A stretch of DNA of 64,000 bases, taken from positions 163,501 through 227,500 of the forward strand of contig JAODUO010000560.1 in the NCBI GenBank assembly GCA_025642075.2, read 5' to 3'. Each line of letters opens with the position of its first letter. Positions within the stretch are counted from its first letter, which is position 1. This DNA is from Ridgeia piscesae (Eukaryota > Annelida > Polychaeta > Sabellida > Siboglinidae). The translations under genes and the position numbers were made by a program. The notes beneath the pieces are model-generated. The model was given only the letters and a program-made list of their open reading frames with translations. It searched no databases and was not told the DNA's origin. This document shows, piece after piece, positions 1 through 11,570 of the stretch.

Positions 1-97
1 CTCGATGTTGTTGCTGTCCCTTTCTTCATATCTTGTAGTGCTGCTTCCATATCCCATGCTGTTATCTCAGGTATACTCTCAATTGGATTGCACGTTA
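1..97 (-). mobile_element. LINE reverse-transcriptase fragment
   Basis: The minus strand encodes about 28 residues of the type SIPEITAWDMEAALQDMKKG, which is the region just before RT motif 0/1 in RTE- and L1-like LINEs (I-P-E-x-x-x-x-E-x-x-A-I-x-x-M-K-x-G-K-A-x-G). It runs off the left window edge. Short, so the assignment is moderate. Confidence 0.55.
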
Positions 98-721
98 TAT
101 AGCACAGGACAACCATACCAGCAAACACTTACCCTAAAGCAAAGGCGGGTCTGCGAAATATGCCCCCTCGATGTTTAGAATGCAGGCTATGTAATGCCTG
201 CGCTTGTGGGGAATGCGCTCCATTGACATTGTGACATTGTGATGCGACACCTACAGGTTCCGGCGGTGGCAAACAAATTTGACAACCCGCCGACCCACCC
301 ACCCACCCTCTGCCTTTTTGATGCAACCTGAGATGCCGGGACAGCGGATAAGTTGAAGTTAGGGCGGCGCAGCGGCAAACATTTTAAAACAGAACCCCAA
401 ATTTAAGTAAACAGACGTGGGGTTGGCACTACCTCAACATTACCGTATCTTGTCTCGTCTTTCGAGATCTACATCAGGTCATATACACGAATACACAACC
501 AAACAACGGAAAGCACCTTCAGCCTCCACTGTGTGGCATTTCTTATTGACACATCACGACTATATCGAGGACGAGGTTTTCAAAACGTGTTAGTTTCGTT
601 TTCATGTATCAGTGGATGGATACCATATCGATATCACCGGGGTCCGACAATCGGTCAGATGTACAGCGACTCTTGAATAAACCTAGTTCTTTTGACTTGT
701 TCCGAGTTGCATTTTTTTTTA

Positions 722-797
722 TAAACACACGCATGTACGCATACGCGCACGCGCACGCGCACGCATATGCATATGCATACTGACGCACACACACACG
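722..797. repeat. Alternating purine-pyrimidine tract (CACGCATACGCG type)
   Basis: A run of CG, CA and TA dinucleotides including ACGCGCACGCGCACGCGCACGC and GCATATGCATATGCATAC, then CACACACAC. Simple-sequence DNA of the kind able to adopt the Z form. Confidence 0.75.
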
Positions 798-1700
798 CAT
801 TGTAGAAGATTACTAACCTCATTTCACGAACACCATCTGAAACAGATATACACAAAATATATAAATGAAATAAAATCGCTTGTTGCTTGAATGCAGCTAT
901 TAATTTCCATGTCCACCCAGCCTAAAACATCACAAAATAATTGATTTAGAAATACCCAATGTTATGCTATGTAACTCCCTTCTATCGAATATGCATATTG
1001 GTACCGATCTTTCGCGATTTCATGTCATCGTTGTCAGCTCGAATCACGAATAATATAGCTTTCCATATAGTCTGGCCATATTTACAAGGTTGGCTTTTGT
1101 GTGGAAACGGGCATCAGAATGAGATATTGCGCAATATTCCGATATAATCACTAGTCACCATAGAGGAATATATAATTATTTATGCCTCCTCATGAAACAA
1201 ATTTTATTTAAAAAGGCAAACAAGTGCGATATCGGCGGCATTTTCGCTGTGCTTCGCCAAATTTTGTCCCGTTTTTTAGTAATTGCATCGAACATAGCCA
1301 CGAGAGAAAATATACACCAGTAAATACACATATAGCAAACAGACACTGAATTCAGCTTCAGAAAGAAGGAAGAATGAAGGAAACGTGCACCATTTAACAT
1401 AACAACATAAATCAGAAATAATAATTATTCATACGCTCCCCGATAGATCAACTGCTAAATCCATTGGCTCAGTACCTGGAGCTTCTTTTAAGACGCCGGT
1501 TCAATTCTGACACCTTTTGAACATATTTTTGTGTTTGTTTACTCTTCGCAAAGTAATATTAACCAAATAACTTGTTTGTACTATTTGTAAATATTTTACA
1601 TTTTGTATTAATAATGTATAATTAAATTATTTGCGACAAAACAAAAATTATCATAATTGTGTGGTCCGTATAATGTATCCAGATAAACCATAATTACGTG

Positions 1701-1703
<3 letters not shown>

Positions 1704-1775
<72 letters not shown>
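1704..1775. repeat. (TA)n microsatellite
   Basis: About 36 uninterrupted TA dinucleotides, directly abutting the LINE relic that follows. Confidence 0.95.
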
Positions 1776-1776
<1 letters not shown>

Positions 1777-1777
<1 letters not shown>

Positions 1778-2290
1778 TGGGGGAGGATACCACCATGTTA
1801 ACACCATTTGAAACAGAAAAATGGTAGAAAAAGTCCTGACACCATCTGATGGTTGTTGGGTGCTATGCTAGTGGTATAGAATACGTACAACAAAAGCAGG
1901 ACAGCCACGGTCAATTAATTTACCGAATAACTTGCTATGGTTTACTTTGTCAAAGGCTTTGAAGGCATCGAACACTGTAATATACATAGAGGAGCCATTC
2001 GCAATATAGTTTCGAAAAAGTTATTTTAACAAACATATGAGCATCTCCGTAGAGTGGTGGTTTTTAAATGCAAATTGATTAGCACAAGTAGTGAGAAATT
2101 GGGTAGCCCTGGCTAATATAAATGAGTTTGCTAGCAACTGTGGCAAGGGTATTGGGTCTATAATTGTTATTATCTGACAAATCACCAGATTTACTTTTAA
2201 TGATGGAAGTATGATTATAACAATCGTTGTATCAGGTAAGAAACATAACAACATGTTATTTTTCATTAGCATTCTTAACATGTTCAAGCA
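1777..2290 (-). mobile_element. Degenerate LINE reverse-transcriptase fragment
   Basis: Read on the minus strand, this shows in order: an NQFAFKNHHSTEM block (RT motif like Q-x-G-F-K-x-x-H-S-T), an FDAFKAFDKVNHSKLFGKLI block (the catalytic LDxSKAFDxVxH motif with the D retained) and a remnant of the x-G-V-x-Q-G-G-I-L-S-P motif near 1790, now frameshifted and holding a stop. Stop codons and frame changes make it a dead relic. It ends at the (TA)n tract. Confidence 0.68.
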
Positions 2291-2476
2291 TTTCCAAATG
2301 ACATAGTTACTATTTTTTCTTGTAGTTCTTTAACTTTAACAACAATATTGTCATTAATTTGAATATTGCTACAATACATATCGATCTTGTGTACGTGAAC
2401 AGGAGAAACCTAAACAATTAAGCAGTGATTTGTAATGATGAAGCCATATATTTCTGACATTTTCAGCACCATTACT

Positions 2477-2477
<1 letters not shown>

Positions 2478-2543
<66 letters not shown>

Positions 2544-2546
2544 TGA

Positions 2547-2590
<44 letters not shown>

Positions 2591-2625
2591 GTGTGTGTGG
2601 GGGGGGCGTGCGTGTGTGTGTGTGA
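2478..2625. repeat. (GT)n microsatellite with interruptions
   Basis: About 150 bp of GT repeats with a GAGTGAGTGA interruption near 2541 and a G8-type run near 2600. Confidence 0.95.
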
Positions 2626-2828
2626 CGCACTAGTTAACAAATTAACTAGTGCGTCATTGTATAAACATATTAAGTCTATATATTACTTTGTAAAATGCTT
2701 AAAAATATGTCTGAAAATCGTCGGAATTACGCACATTAATTTACATTGTTACGCTTCATAAAATAAATATTTTTGTTACATTATGAATCATATGTATTGT
2801 TTTTAAACTGTATACAGTACATGTGCCT

Positions 2829-2888
2829 ACAGGAGATAATTTACACCAGTAAACATACACATATTTACTGGTGTAGATTATCTCCTGT
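2829..2888. repeat. 25-bp-arm hairpin (near-perfect inverted repeat)
   Basis: Left arm 2829-2853 and right arm 2864-2888 are reverse complements at 24 of 25 positions (one T/C difference), with a 10-base loop. The arm sequence is ACAGGAGATAATTTACACCA plus GTAAA. No coding function. Confidence 0.85.
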
Positions 2889-3449
2889 GGGCTGTATTTG
2901 AAACAATTACTCCGAAAGGGGCGAAAGTTTTCGAAACGTAGCGAAAGTGCCGAAGCCGTTGCACTTGTTTATTTAACTTTTTCAACAAAATTGGATTGAT
3001 GTGGCACCATAACGTAATTGTCATATGATAGTAATAGTTTAATTTCATTCTGGGCCTCATAGAAATTGAACTGGGTATACAAAACATGCAAAGTATATTT
3101 GTAAACAAAATACATTGAAATAATATACAATTTAAGACATTAGCATAAAATATAAATTATAATGTAGAGATAAAACTAATTTCAATATTGTAAGAATGAA
3201 AACATATTTTCTGTGATTATTTGACTAAACTTATTAAAAATAATAAATAGTTTAAAACATAAAAATAAATAGATCTAAAAAATTAATTAAGGCATTACAA
3301 TATTTTACACATATCCATATCAGCATGCACGTAAGTTTGTTAAAAGTCACTGTGAGTTCTTTTGATTGAACAGACACCAGTTCATGAAACAGTTCTTGGT
3401 CATGTTGGGTTTTACTCTGGGTAAAGATAATCGAGTATGACATCATGTA

Positions 3450-4000
3450 TTATGTGTTGTAGCCCTGGCCTTTGGTAGTAGCTATGCAGTTTGTGCTGCG
3501 GCTGTTCGATTTGTGTGAAGAAATGTTCACATAACTGCGCACGTTTCTCTTTCAGAGAAGTCAGCTGTGCATTCGCTAATGCTTCGATATAGGGAGTGTT
3601 CGGGTATATAATATTTATAGCACATCTTTACACTTGCTCCATATCATTTTGGAGACCTAATGTGAGTGAGGTCGACCATGCTGCACATGCATATTCCAGA
3701 GTAGGCCGGACCACCGTTATATATACCGTCAGAAGGTCTTCAACGGGAATGCCTTGTCGTTGGAGTTGTAGCAGTAGAAACAGCCTCTTGCCTGCTTGTC
3801 GTGTTATTTCATCAACGTGTACGTCCCATGTCAGGTTGCTGATGATGGTAATAGTAATGCCATGTTTCTTCGCCTTGGTTACTCGCTGAATGTCTGTTCC
3901 GTCGATACGTATGGTTGGGAAGTTTGTCCTTGTTTTAGAGAAATCAATAACAAGCTCTTTTGTCTTACTTTTTTGTGCATTCCTCTAGGATGACTACTTT
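3450..4000 (-). mobile_element. LINE 3' fragment (CR1/Jockey-type RT C-terminus)
   Basis: On the minus strand a largely open stretch reads VIDFSKTRTNFPTIRIDGTD, then ITIISNLTWDVHVDEITRQA, then KRLFLLLQLQRQGIPVEDLL and VYITVVRPTLEYACAAWSTS. This matches the thumb/C-terminal region after RT motif E of non-LTR elements (xLTWxxHVxxIxxKAxxRLxxLRxL ... VRPxLEYAxxxW). It is 5'-truncated and has no RT core here. There is no open frame at protein level across the whole fragment. Confidence 0.75.
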
Positions 4001-4689
4001 TTGCATTGCATCAGAACATCGCAAAAACAAATCATTCTGACGGTCGTTTTACCACAAAACCTAACCTTGAAGACATGCTTATAGAAAGGTATGCTTATGT
4101 GTGAGCTATGTCAACAATGAAGTCACCTTTCCGTAGTAATCACTATACACACGGGCGTAAAATCGAATTTGTACCACAAACGTATTTTATTCTGTGCTTT
4201 TGATATTGTCAAATGCTATGTTAAATGTTAAACTTTGTGTACACATGGAAGACAGGTGTTAGCTAATGTCTTGTTTTTATTTCCTTTAACTCTGAACATT
4301 TAAACTATTTATGAGTTATGTTATCATTGCTATAACCCATACAATCATTGTAGATAATGTCGTCCATTAATATTCCTCAGTTTCACACCATACTTTCTGG
4401 TCAAACTCCGTGTAAGAGTTACTTGTATGTAAACGCTATTTACACACACTATTAAGCAAGACTTCCCGAAGTGTCATCTTAAACGACATTACAATAACGA
4501 CCTGCATTGGAGAGAACAAACTACATAGTAAGATAAATGACGCTAGTCCCAAACGACAATTATGTTGTAAGGAATAACTGATTTTATATTAACAACACAT
4601 TTTATATTGTGTATAACTTTAATAATGGGGCCAATTGTTTAATAAACAGATGGACGCATTTTGTGATAACAAGCCGCCCATTTTATAAC

Positions 4690-5330
4690 CATTTCAACGA
4701 TCTCCGTTATCATATGCAATAGCAGGATGAAAGTTTTTATAATAAAGACAATGAAGATGACGAAGTTGAAAATGATGGCATATATTAAATGGAATGGTAA
4801 TGATGACGACTGTGTTGATAATAAAGATCATTGAAGCTGATGATGATGGCAAAGAAGTAACAAAGTAATGAAGAAGATGAGATGAAGACGATAATGAAGA
4901 CAGCTGTAATAAGAAGACGATCACTGAATGAAGTTGATGATGGCTATGGCAGAGATTTATATGAAGATGATGGATATTATTATGAAACTGGTGGTGGTGG
5001 TGAAGAAGATCATGAAGATGAAGATGGACAACGATGACTGTAATGGTGGTGAAGGTGATTCTACTGATGGTGATGTTGGATATGACAACTACGATGTAGG
5101 CATTGACGATTATGATAAAGACGAATGCTAAGGATCAAACATTATGAAAACGTGGTTGATGAAAAGTATGAAGATGATGATAATGTCGACGATACGATCA
5201 GGAATTATGACGATGATGTTGTTGATGAAAATTAAATTGTTTCAAATGATGGAGATGATTATGATGATACAGATGATTACGATTATAATTTCGGTGATGA
5301 TAGTGATGGTGGTGATGATACGGATTATGA
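4690..5330. repeat. GAT/GAA-rich cryptic simple-sequence block
   Basis: About 640 bp dominated by GATGATGAT, GAAGATGAA and similar triplets on the plus strand, giving apparent Asp/Met/Lys-rich frames that are not genes. Low-complexity, imperfect. Confidence 0.75.
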
Positions 5331-5517
5331 GTACACCGTGAATTCCCAGAATGTGCATCTCGTAAATTTTAAGGAAATGGATTGAGTTCGTTACATAGTT
5401 GATATATTGGTTTATTGGAAAATGGGCGTCCTGTTATTAAACAATTGTTGCTTTACACAATTTAATTGTTTTACAAAATGGATCGCTATTATAAATACAT
5501 TCAAACTTACGACGTGG

Positions 5518-5537
5518 TATATATATATATATATATA
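5518..5537. repeat. Short (TA)n microsatellite
   Basis: About ten TA units, roughly 80 bp downstream of the transmembrane exon in transcription direction. Confidence 0.8.
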
Positions 5538-5614
5538 TTCGAATGCAAGACTAATAGATTTCTTGTGATGTAATACTAAAGATAATAAAATAATTTAAGA
5601 AGTAAGTAGCGTAC

Positions 5615-5761
5615 CGTGTTTAGTTGATTGTCTTCTTCGATGCATACACACAACGCCGACAATGAGGCCGCCAATAAACCCAACAACCAGCATACCAATC
5701 AGCATAGCAACGCCAGCACTGACAGCAACGTAAATCATGCCTGAGTTGTTGGCTTGAGTGT
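5615..5761 (-). CDS. Exon: transmembrane segment of the Ig/FN3 protein
   Basis: A 147-bp exon (49 codons), acceptor ...TTTGTAG at 5762-5764 and donor GTACGC at 5614, phase 1-1 like all other exons. The encoded peptide starts DTQANNSGMI, continues through about 28 uninterrupted hydrophobic residues (AVSAGVAMLIGMLVVGFIGG and on) and ends in a basic stop-transfer patch, MHRRRQSTKH. This is a type I single-pass topology with Ig and FN3 domains outside. The segment is rich in Gly and small residues (GxxxG-like spacing). It lies 9.8 kb downstream of the last FN3 exon; its place in the same gene rests on matching phase, order and strand. Confidence 0.78.
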
Positions 5762-6184
5762 CTACAAACAATCCACTTATTCATAATAACAATAGTAAAA
5801 CTTAATACAAGTTACACAACTTTGACCAACGTTGGTCAAATATGAAACGGCTCAGTTTAGAGTTATGCTATCTAAGTGCAGGGCTCGAAATTTCGCTTCT
5901 CCGCTAGCCATGCGACAAGTGGATTTGTCCCCGGGCAAGTGAAATTGCTACTATTTGTGGTCTGTGGGAGAAACATAATTATGTTAGACCGTCATCATAC
6001 TAGTGCAAATGGGCTACAAATATTAATGTTACAAAAGTTATTTAAATTGGGTGAAATAAATTTACTTATAGAGAAATAGGTTTTGAAATGAATTTGTTCT
6101 TGGGACAAGTTAATTGTTGCACGGACAAGTGAACTTTTGGTTCTAAATTGTCTGCTGGACAAGTATATAATTTGGCGAGTGTGG

Positions 6185-6365
6185 GGGACTGCGCTAAGAT
6201 ATGTGAAAAGCATGGAAGGAGAATGGAGAACAAGAGCAAACGATAGAATGAGTTGAAGACTGTTGATAGAAAACGTAGTGAGAGAAACATGAGGAAGGAA
6301 ATGACGAAGAAAAAGACGATTGTAAACATGGCCAACCTCACCCCTGACGACAGGGATGTCAAGAT
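6185..6365 (+). repeat. Dispersed repeat, copy 1
   Basis: The stretch containing GACTGTTGATAGAAAACGTA, GTGAGAGAAACATGAGGAAG and CTCACCCCTGACGACAG is matched in reverse orientation at about 50850-51010, with substitutions and small indels. Family not identified; a fragment of an unnamed interspersed repeat. Confidence 0.6.
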
Positions 6366-6407
6366 GAGAACAAACCAATACATTAATATTGGTACCTTTT
6401 GGGCTGC

Positions 6408-6832
6408 AGGTATAAGGGAAACCCGGGTAAAACGGGATGCTCGGCTAATATGGGAAATCGCTATATGCAAACAATAGTGCTGACTACTATACAAACCAAT
6501 TGGTATGCAATTCTTCGCGCGGATTGAAACAATCGTTTGTAATACTTAGCTTTGATCCCTTGCTAAATTGTTTGTCTGACGATCCATCTAAGTTTGCTAA
6601 GTAACAACTTGTGATATTTCAACTTCGAATGTCGTGAGGATATAGTATTAGTTCATGAGTATTTCAGCGTATAATAGTTTTTCGTGAGAGTGAGCGATGA
6701 TTAATTTATCACAGTTTGATTAAACCATGCCTATTCCGGGCAAAATGGGATATACTAATGCGGGCAAAATGGGATATACTAATGCGGGCAAAATGGGATA
6801 ATCCCGTTTTGCCCAGTCATGATACCTGTTTG
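6408..6832. mobile_element. Candidate MITE with GGGCAAAATGGGAT boxes
   Basis: The left edge reads CAGGTATAAGGG..GGGTAAAACGGGAT and the reverse complement of the right edge reads CAGGTATCATGACTGGGCAAAACGGGAT, an imperfect inverted terminal repeat. The right side has three tandem 24-bp units GGGCAAAATGGGATATACTAATGC (from about 6738). The last box forms a 13-bp-arm hairpin at 6786-6814 with TCCCGTTTTGCCC. No coding capacity. Target-site duplication not identified. Confidence 0.45.
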
Positions 6833-8689
6833 GTGACCAACGGAAGTTTCAAATATGTAATGTCTGTGAATAGGATATTTATGCACGTTGACTTTAATGT
6901 TCACTAGTTTACAACAGTTGTGCATGTTATGCCGTCTTGTGTTTGTATTTTTCATTGAAAAACATAAAAAATGCAATTTACTTGGACAATATGCCTGTTT
7001 CTGTAGATCGGTTAATTAATTTAACTAGTAGCTCACTAAGTTACATAAAGATGTGAGGTTTATGGATTACATAATTATACAGGAATAGTAAGCCGCCCAA
7101 GGTACGGCAGTCACATTCACAAAGAAGTATGACATTTTGCTTATACGACCTTACCATACCGCATATATTGGCTATTCTTATCATAGTTAACTAGTTCTCA
7201 TAAATCAGGTACTTAAAATAACAATTGTGAATATGTCGGGCCACGTTACATTAGCAAATAAAATAACTATATATGCATCGCATATTTCCCAGATAAAAAT
7301 CTCATTTTTGCTCACCGGCACTGTATTAAATCAAAGTAATGGGAGCCTGCAGGGCTTTGCTCAGTTATGGAGCGTGAGATAGCATGAAAGAACATAAACA
7401 TATGTCGGTGGAAATGGCATTGCCCTTTAATTACACAAATAAAGATAAGTCATATAGTATACAAAACTATGAGCATTGCCGTTGGCCTAGATAAGTAAAG
7501 CAAATTCCCTTAAAAGCAAAGGGAATTCCCTTGTCAATGAGGATTGCACGATAAATTATCTAAGCAACTAGCTATTTAGGGAAAATAAATGTGGGGGTCA
7601 GAAACCACCTAACAACCCCCACACAAAGCACAGCAGAGCAGACTACCAGAAAGTGCAAGAGCAGTCATCCCATCATACACACATAGGGATCGCCAGCAGG
7701 AAGAACAGACTGACTGTAACTAAAACCCAAAATTTACAGGGGTAGTAGACACTACCACTGAACTAAAATGCAATGAAATGCAACAAATTTGCAAATGAGT
7801 AAGGAGAAAGAAAACTAAACACCACACACCCAACCTCCGGCCAAAAGCTGATAAGTCAGGTATGCAGAAATGCTTCACACAATCAAGTCAAGAATGTGTA
7901 ATATAAAAACACAAGAGGCAAAGTATTACAGCAAAAACAGCGAGAAGATTACAACTAAACAGTGAGATAGTATGCTGCAACAGGTGATAAGAAAGGCATG
8001 CCAACCGCCGGCCAAAAGCGGAAAACCGAGGCCATCCGAGTGTTGGTCCGATACCAGCTATTGATCGCTACCGGGCGATACCTGACTATTGCTCGATACT
8101 CGACACGCGACACCGACGTGGTAAGTCTAAAATTCACAGAACACAGATCCCAGTAGGAACACATTATGCACCAAAAGTCGTGCTTGTACGATACCAGAAT
8201 TCTGCGATATCGATCGATATCTTGGTGGTTCAATACCAGAAGGCTTTGATATAAGTCGATACCATAATCCTAGGCACTACGCAATACTTATGTTTAAGTA
8301 TCCAGTACGGTATAGGTCACTATGCCATAGAAAGACACATGGTGTGTCACTAGTAGGGAAACCTGTGTAAAAGTATGTGTCATCAATCAACGCCTGCTAG
8401 GCCTAAACGATGGCAATGTTATGTTGACGCCACCGTGAAGGTGCTTAGTAAGACAATCATAATGTCATCAGCTACAGCGTGCCGCATTATAGTCAAGTGG
8501 CCAGGGGTGCGGACTGTGTGTTGAAAGAATCGCCTTGTACCACTTTGTAACGTCAACTGACCGATCCCCTAATGAGTGGTATGCAAGACTCCATCCTAGA
8601 GGTAATCAGTCCTGACTGATTTACACTACCTGCATGTCAGAGTAGTCACAACTCGGGACCTACTACAGGATCGGCCCTCCATCGCAACT

Positions 8690-9170
8690 CACCATAACAC
8701 ACAAGATGCGTATTGTCTCTTCACGATTCAATAACAGCAAAAGTCCAAGTTCGGCTTGGTAGCAAACACGTTTTTATTCCTCCCACCACATAGTACAACC
8801 ATCTGCCATGCTCATCCATCCCCCTTCTCCTTCTCTCTTCACACCATAGGTTTATATCCTATCTGCCAAGAGGCAGTCACTAACTAGACATGCATTTCCT
8901 TATTTAGTTAGGCTCTCTGGGCAACTCTCTGGCTAAGCTTCGGACAAAGCTCGGACAAAGCTCGGACTACGCTCTAGGTAGGTCCGAGAGATAATAATAA
9001 GCTGGCTGTGTTCATTCCTTTTAGAAGGTTCTGCCTATTCTCCTAAGCATAGCACCACTGACCATCTTCTTCCAGCAGTGCGTCTAAGGCCAAATTACTA
9101 GGGAACCATTAACGTCATTAATAGCCACTAGTCCAGCACAGTAGTCCACGCTAATACTATATCTATGACT
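8690..9170 (-). mobile_element. Candidate solo LTR (minus strand)
   Basis: Read on the minus strand this non-coding stretch has LTR-like promoter and polyadenylation signals in the right order: GGATATAAACC (TATA-like, 8845-8855), then about 70 bp later GGAATAAAAACGTG (AATAAA signal, near 8772-8780), then about 85 bp to a possible TTATGGTGAGTTGCG junction resembling an LTR end plus a TGG primer-binding start. No second LTR copy was found in the window, so this is a tentative call. Confidence 0.35.
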
Positions 9171-9279
9171 TCTTGTAACTTTGCTCCCTGCTTCGTGCTT
9201 TCATATATTTGCTTCAAAATAAATCCTTACGATTCTTACAAATTGATATGCATCCACATTTTAGCCATGCTCACGTCCA

Positions 9280-11570
9280 GTAATGAGGGTGGACACAGTC
9301 TGTCGAAGCATCCGCACTGGGTAGTCGTCAACACGGAGGAAAAAACGACCACAGGGTCACTGGTGTTGGACCCGGTTACAATGGAAAAGGTCATAAACAG
9401 CAAAAGTGAAAGTGGTCTCAAGTTAATGGGTCGACCTAGGTGGCCTCCCAATCCAATAAACGGACAGATGGCGGAACCCGTGTGAATCCCGTGGGGTAGC
9501 AGATTGAAGCAGCCCCAGAGTCTCTGCACACTGTCCTCCGTAGGCGATGCAGGCGCGTCCTAGGTTAACCCCAACAGCTGCATGCAATAGTGCAACGACA
9601 CACGTAGCAGGAACCCGCCAGTGGGAATGCAGAAATAGCACAGTCCATGATTATCGACTACCAGCACTGTTGACTGATGAGGTAGAGTCAGGTGGCTGGC
9701 CGGGCGGCCAGATTTAAGCCATCTACAAACCCCGTCAAGTAAAGCATCCGGGGTCATGACACGGTTAGGTGTTGTTGTCTCGGAAGTGTCTAGGCAGAAT
9801 GAACTGGTCCGAACGGTGTATAACTTGACCGGTAACTGTTCACTAGGTGTAACACAAATGTTAACGCCACGCCGAGAAACACATGTGAATAATGCAAAGT
9901 GTCGATAGCGCGTTGTGGCATGGTGCAGTTGCGCACAGTCACAGGGGCGGCGCTTGTGGCTGGACACGCAGTTGCAGAAACGACATGCGGATATCTGCCA
10001 AGGCGCTGGAGCGTGGCGATCCATCACTCGTGAAACCGAGGATCATTGTAGGTGTCCGGTGAATTCCCCTGCCAGGACATCGGCACACATTCCGATCCAA
10101 CGTCCCACGATATAGCTACTTTATTTCAGTGCACGTTATGGTGCGCCTTACTCATGCATGCGACTTTTTCCAGGTTTGGCCGCGTCTTTTAGTGCTTCAT
10201 ATTCTGCCATTGTGTATCATATCAGCTATGCTTAGTTTCACTTGATCGGCTAGTCCCACTGAGGGTGACTTTTTGTTCGTTTTTATTGCATTTGCTTTGG
10301 CGTGCTCCAGCACCTATTTGCCCCATCCCCTGCACGCATGGCTGCAGCGGCTTTACCTTCGCGCCAGTCGAGGGTGCGGAAACACAACATCACAACCCTG
10401 GTGGACCACAGCGTGGGCCTAGCGCTAACAACGTGGGCCCAACCCTATACATGTGGTCGACACCATGGCTAGGTCAAACAGCCCGCTAGGCAATACTAGG
10501 GCATGGAAACACAACATCACAACCCTGAGACGACCAGAGCGAGGGCCCAACACTAGGCCCTACACAAGACATGTGGTCGACACCATGGCTAGGTCAAACA
10601 ACCAGCCAAACAAGGGTGTGGAAACACATCAATACGCCTTGGGCAACTGCAGTGGCTAGCAACAAAATACCGGCCGAACACCATCCATACAGTCAAACAT
10701 GTACAAACCAAACAAACAGCCACACAACAGACGGGTGTAGCAGAAAATCACCACGCCGGAATGCGTACAGTTCAGATTCCAAAGCAAGCAAGGTGGCAGC
10801 AAACCGCGACCACAAAACTTGTGTATGGAACAAAACAATATCATCAAGGCATTGCAAAAACAAGGCCCGCTGCGCTTCCAGGTGGCCAAAACCTGACCAC
10901 AAACAATACGCAAGGCCATGCAGGGTGAGCCGTCACGAGCAGCTGTGCACGTAGCCTGAAGCCGCAGGAGGGCAAACACACACATGTAAATACAACGAAC
11001 ACACCAGTGATGCATTGGATGCCATGACCTAACAAGAATAAAGCAAAAGGTCAGATGCATCAACACAGAACCGAGTGCCAGGCATGCTGTCATCCCTCCA
11101 CCTGGCAAAAAATTAAGACAACATGACTGCCAAACATGAAGGGGTCGAGGCCGTAAACAAAACAGAAAACACAATAATAATTACGTGGCACACACCACGA
11201 GCACAGCACTCATAAATGGGCTTATAAGTCACAAACACAAGGAAGCAAACAGACAGCCGATACCTGCAAAACATGTGTCACAAGCCAGATAAGCAAAACT
11301 GAAAAGCAGACACAACAGAAAACCAATCATATAACGCACTGTCACAGAAAGCCAAGTCCAACAGGAAGAGGCGATAACACATGGCCAAGCACAAGCTGAA
11401 CCCCCCTCGTATAAGCAAGCAAATGCAAGGGACGACACCAGATTGTGTAACGTGTCAACGTACACTCCGGAAACACGCCAGACGGCGATGCCGTCCGGAG
11501 GACAAATCAGCGACAGCGACAGGTGGGCAAGTGGAGGGTGGCGTTAGTGAAACAAGGCAACAACTATAAC
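9280..11570. other. GC-rich, strand-asymmetric island without recognisable genes
   Basis: The composition changes from AT-rich flanks to clearly GC-richer sequence, and from about 10480 the plus strand is markedly A+C-rich. Several open frames exist on both strands (for example 155 codons at 9560-10027 minus and 172 codons at 10656-11174 minus) but none shows a motif I recognise, and opposite-strand open frames are expected in GC-richer DNA. It contains the 127-bp repeats listed separately. Possibly the interior of a non-autonomous element; unproven. Confidence 0.45.
10378..10640 (+). repeat. 127-bp tandem repeat, two copies plus a partial third
   Basis: Copies start with GGAAACACAACATCACAACC at 10378 and 10505; both contain ACATGTGGTCGACACCATGG followed by CTAGGTCAAACA. 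A partial third start (GGAAACACATCAATACGCC) lies at 10620. The central parts of the copies have diverged. Confidence 0.85.

Larger units (their letters stand above)
1..5614. other. Downstream of the membrane exon: intron/flank with LINE relics
   Basis: No cytoplasmic-tail exon was recognised here on the minus strand. The stretch contains LINE fragments at 1-97, 1777-2290 and 3450-4000, microsatellites, a hairpin at 2829-2888 and a GAT/GAA-rich block at 4690-5330. The parts 98-720, 800-1700, 2900-3440 and 4020-4690 show nothing I can assign. A short cytoplasmic exon without a conserved motif could be hidden here. Confidence 0.6.

Noticed and set aside
2880..2990. Penelope-like 3' end or hammerhead ribozyme after the 2829-2888 hairpin
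   Set aside because: CGAAAGTTTTCGAAACG words recall such ends, but no CUGAUGA core or GIY-YIG/RT sequence was found nearby.
4928..5341. Asp- and Met-rich small proteins on the plus strand
   Set aside because: Produced by the GAT/GAA simple-sequence block; no start context, domain or conservation signal.
9560..11174. Minus-strand frames of 155 and 172 codons as genes
   Set aside because: Long frames are open on both strands in this GC-richer stretch, with no domain, no splice logic and atypical residue composition (Cys/Leu-rich). Not supported as coding.
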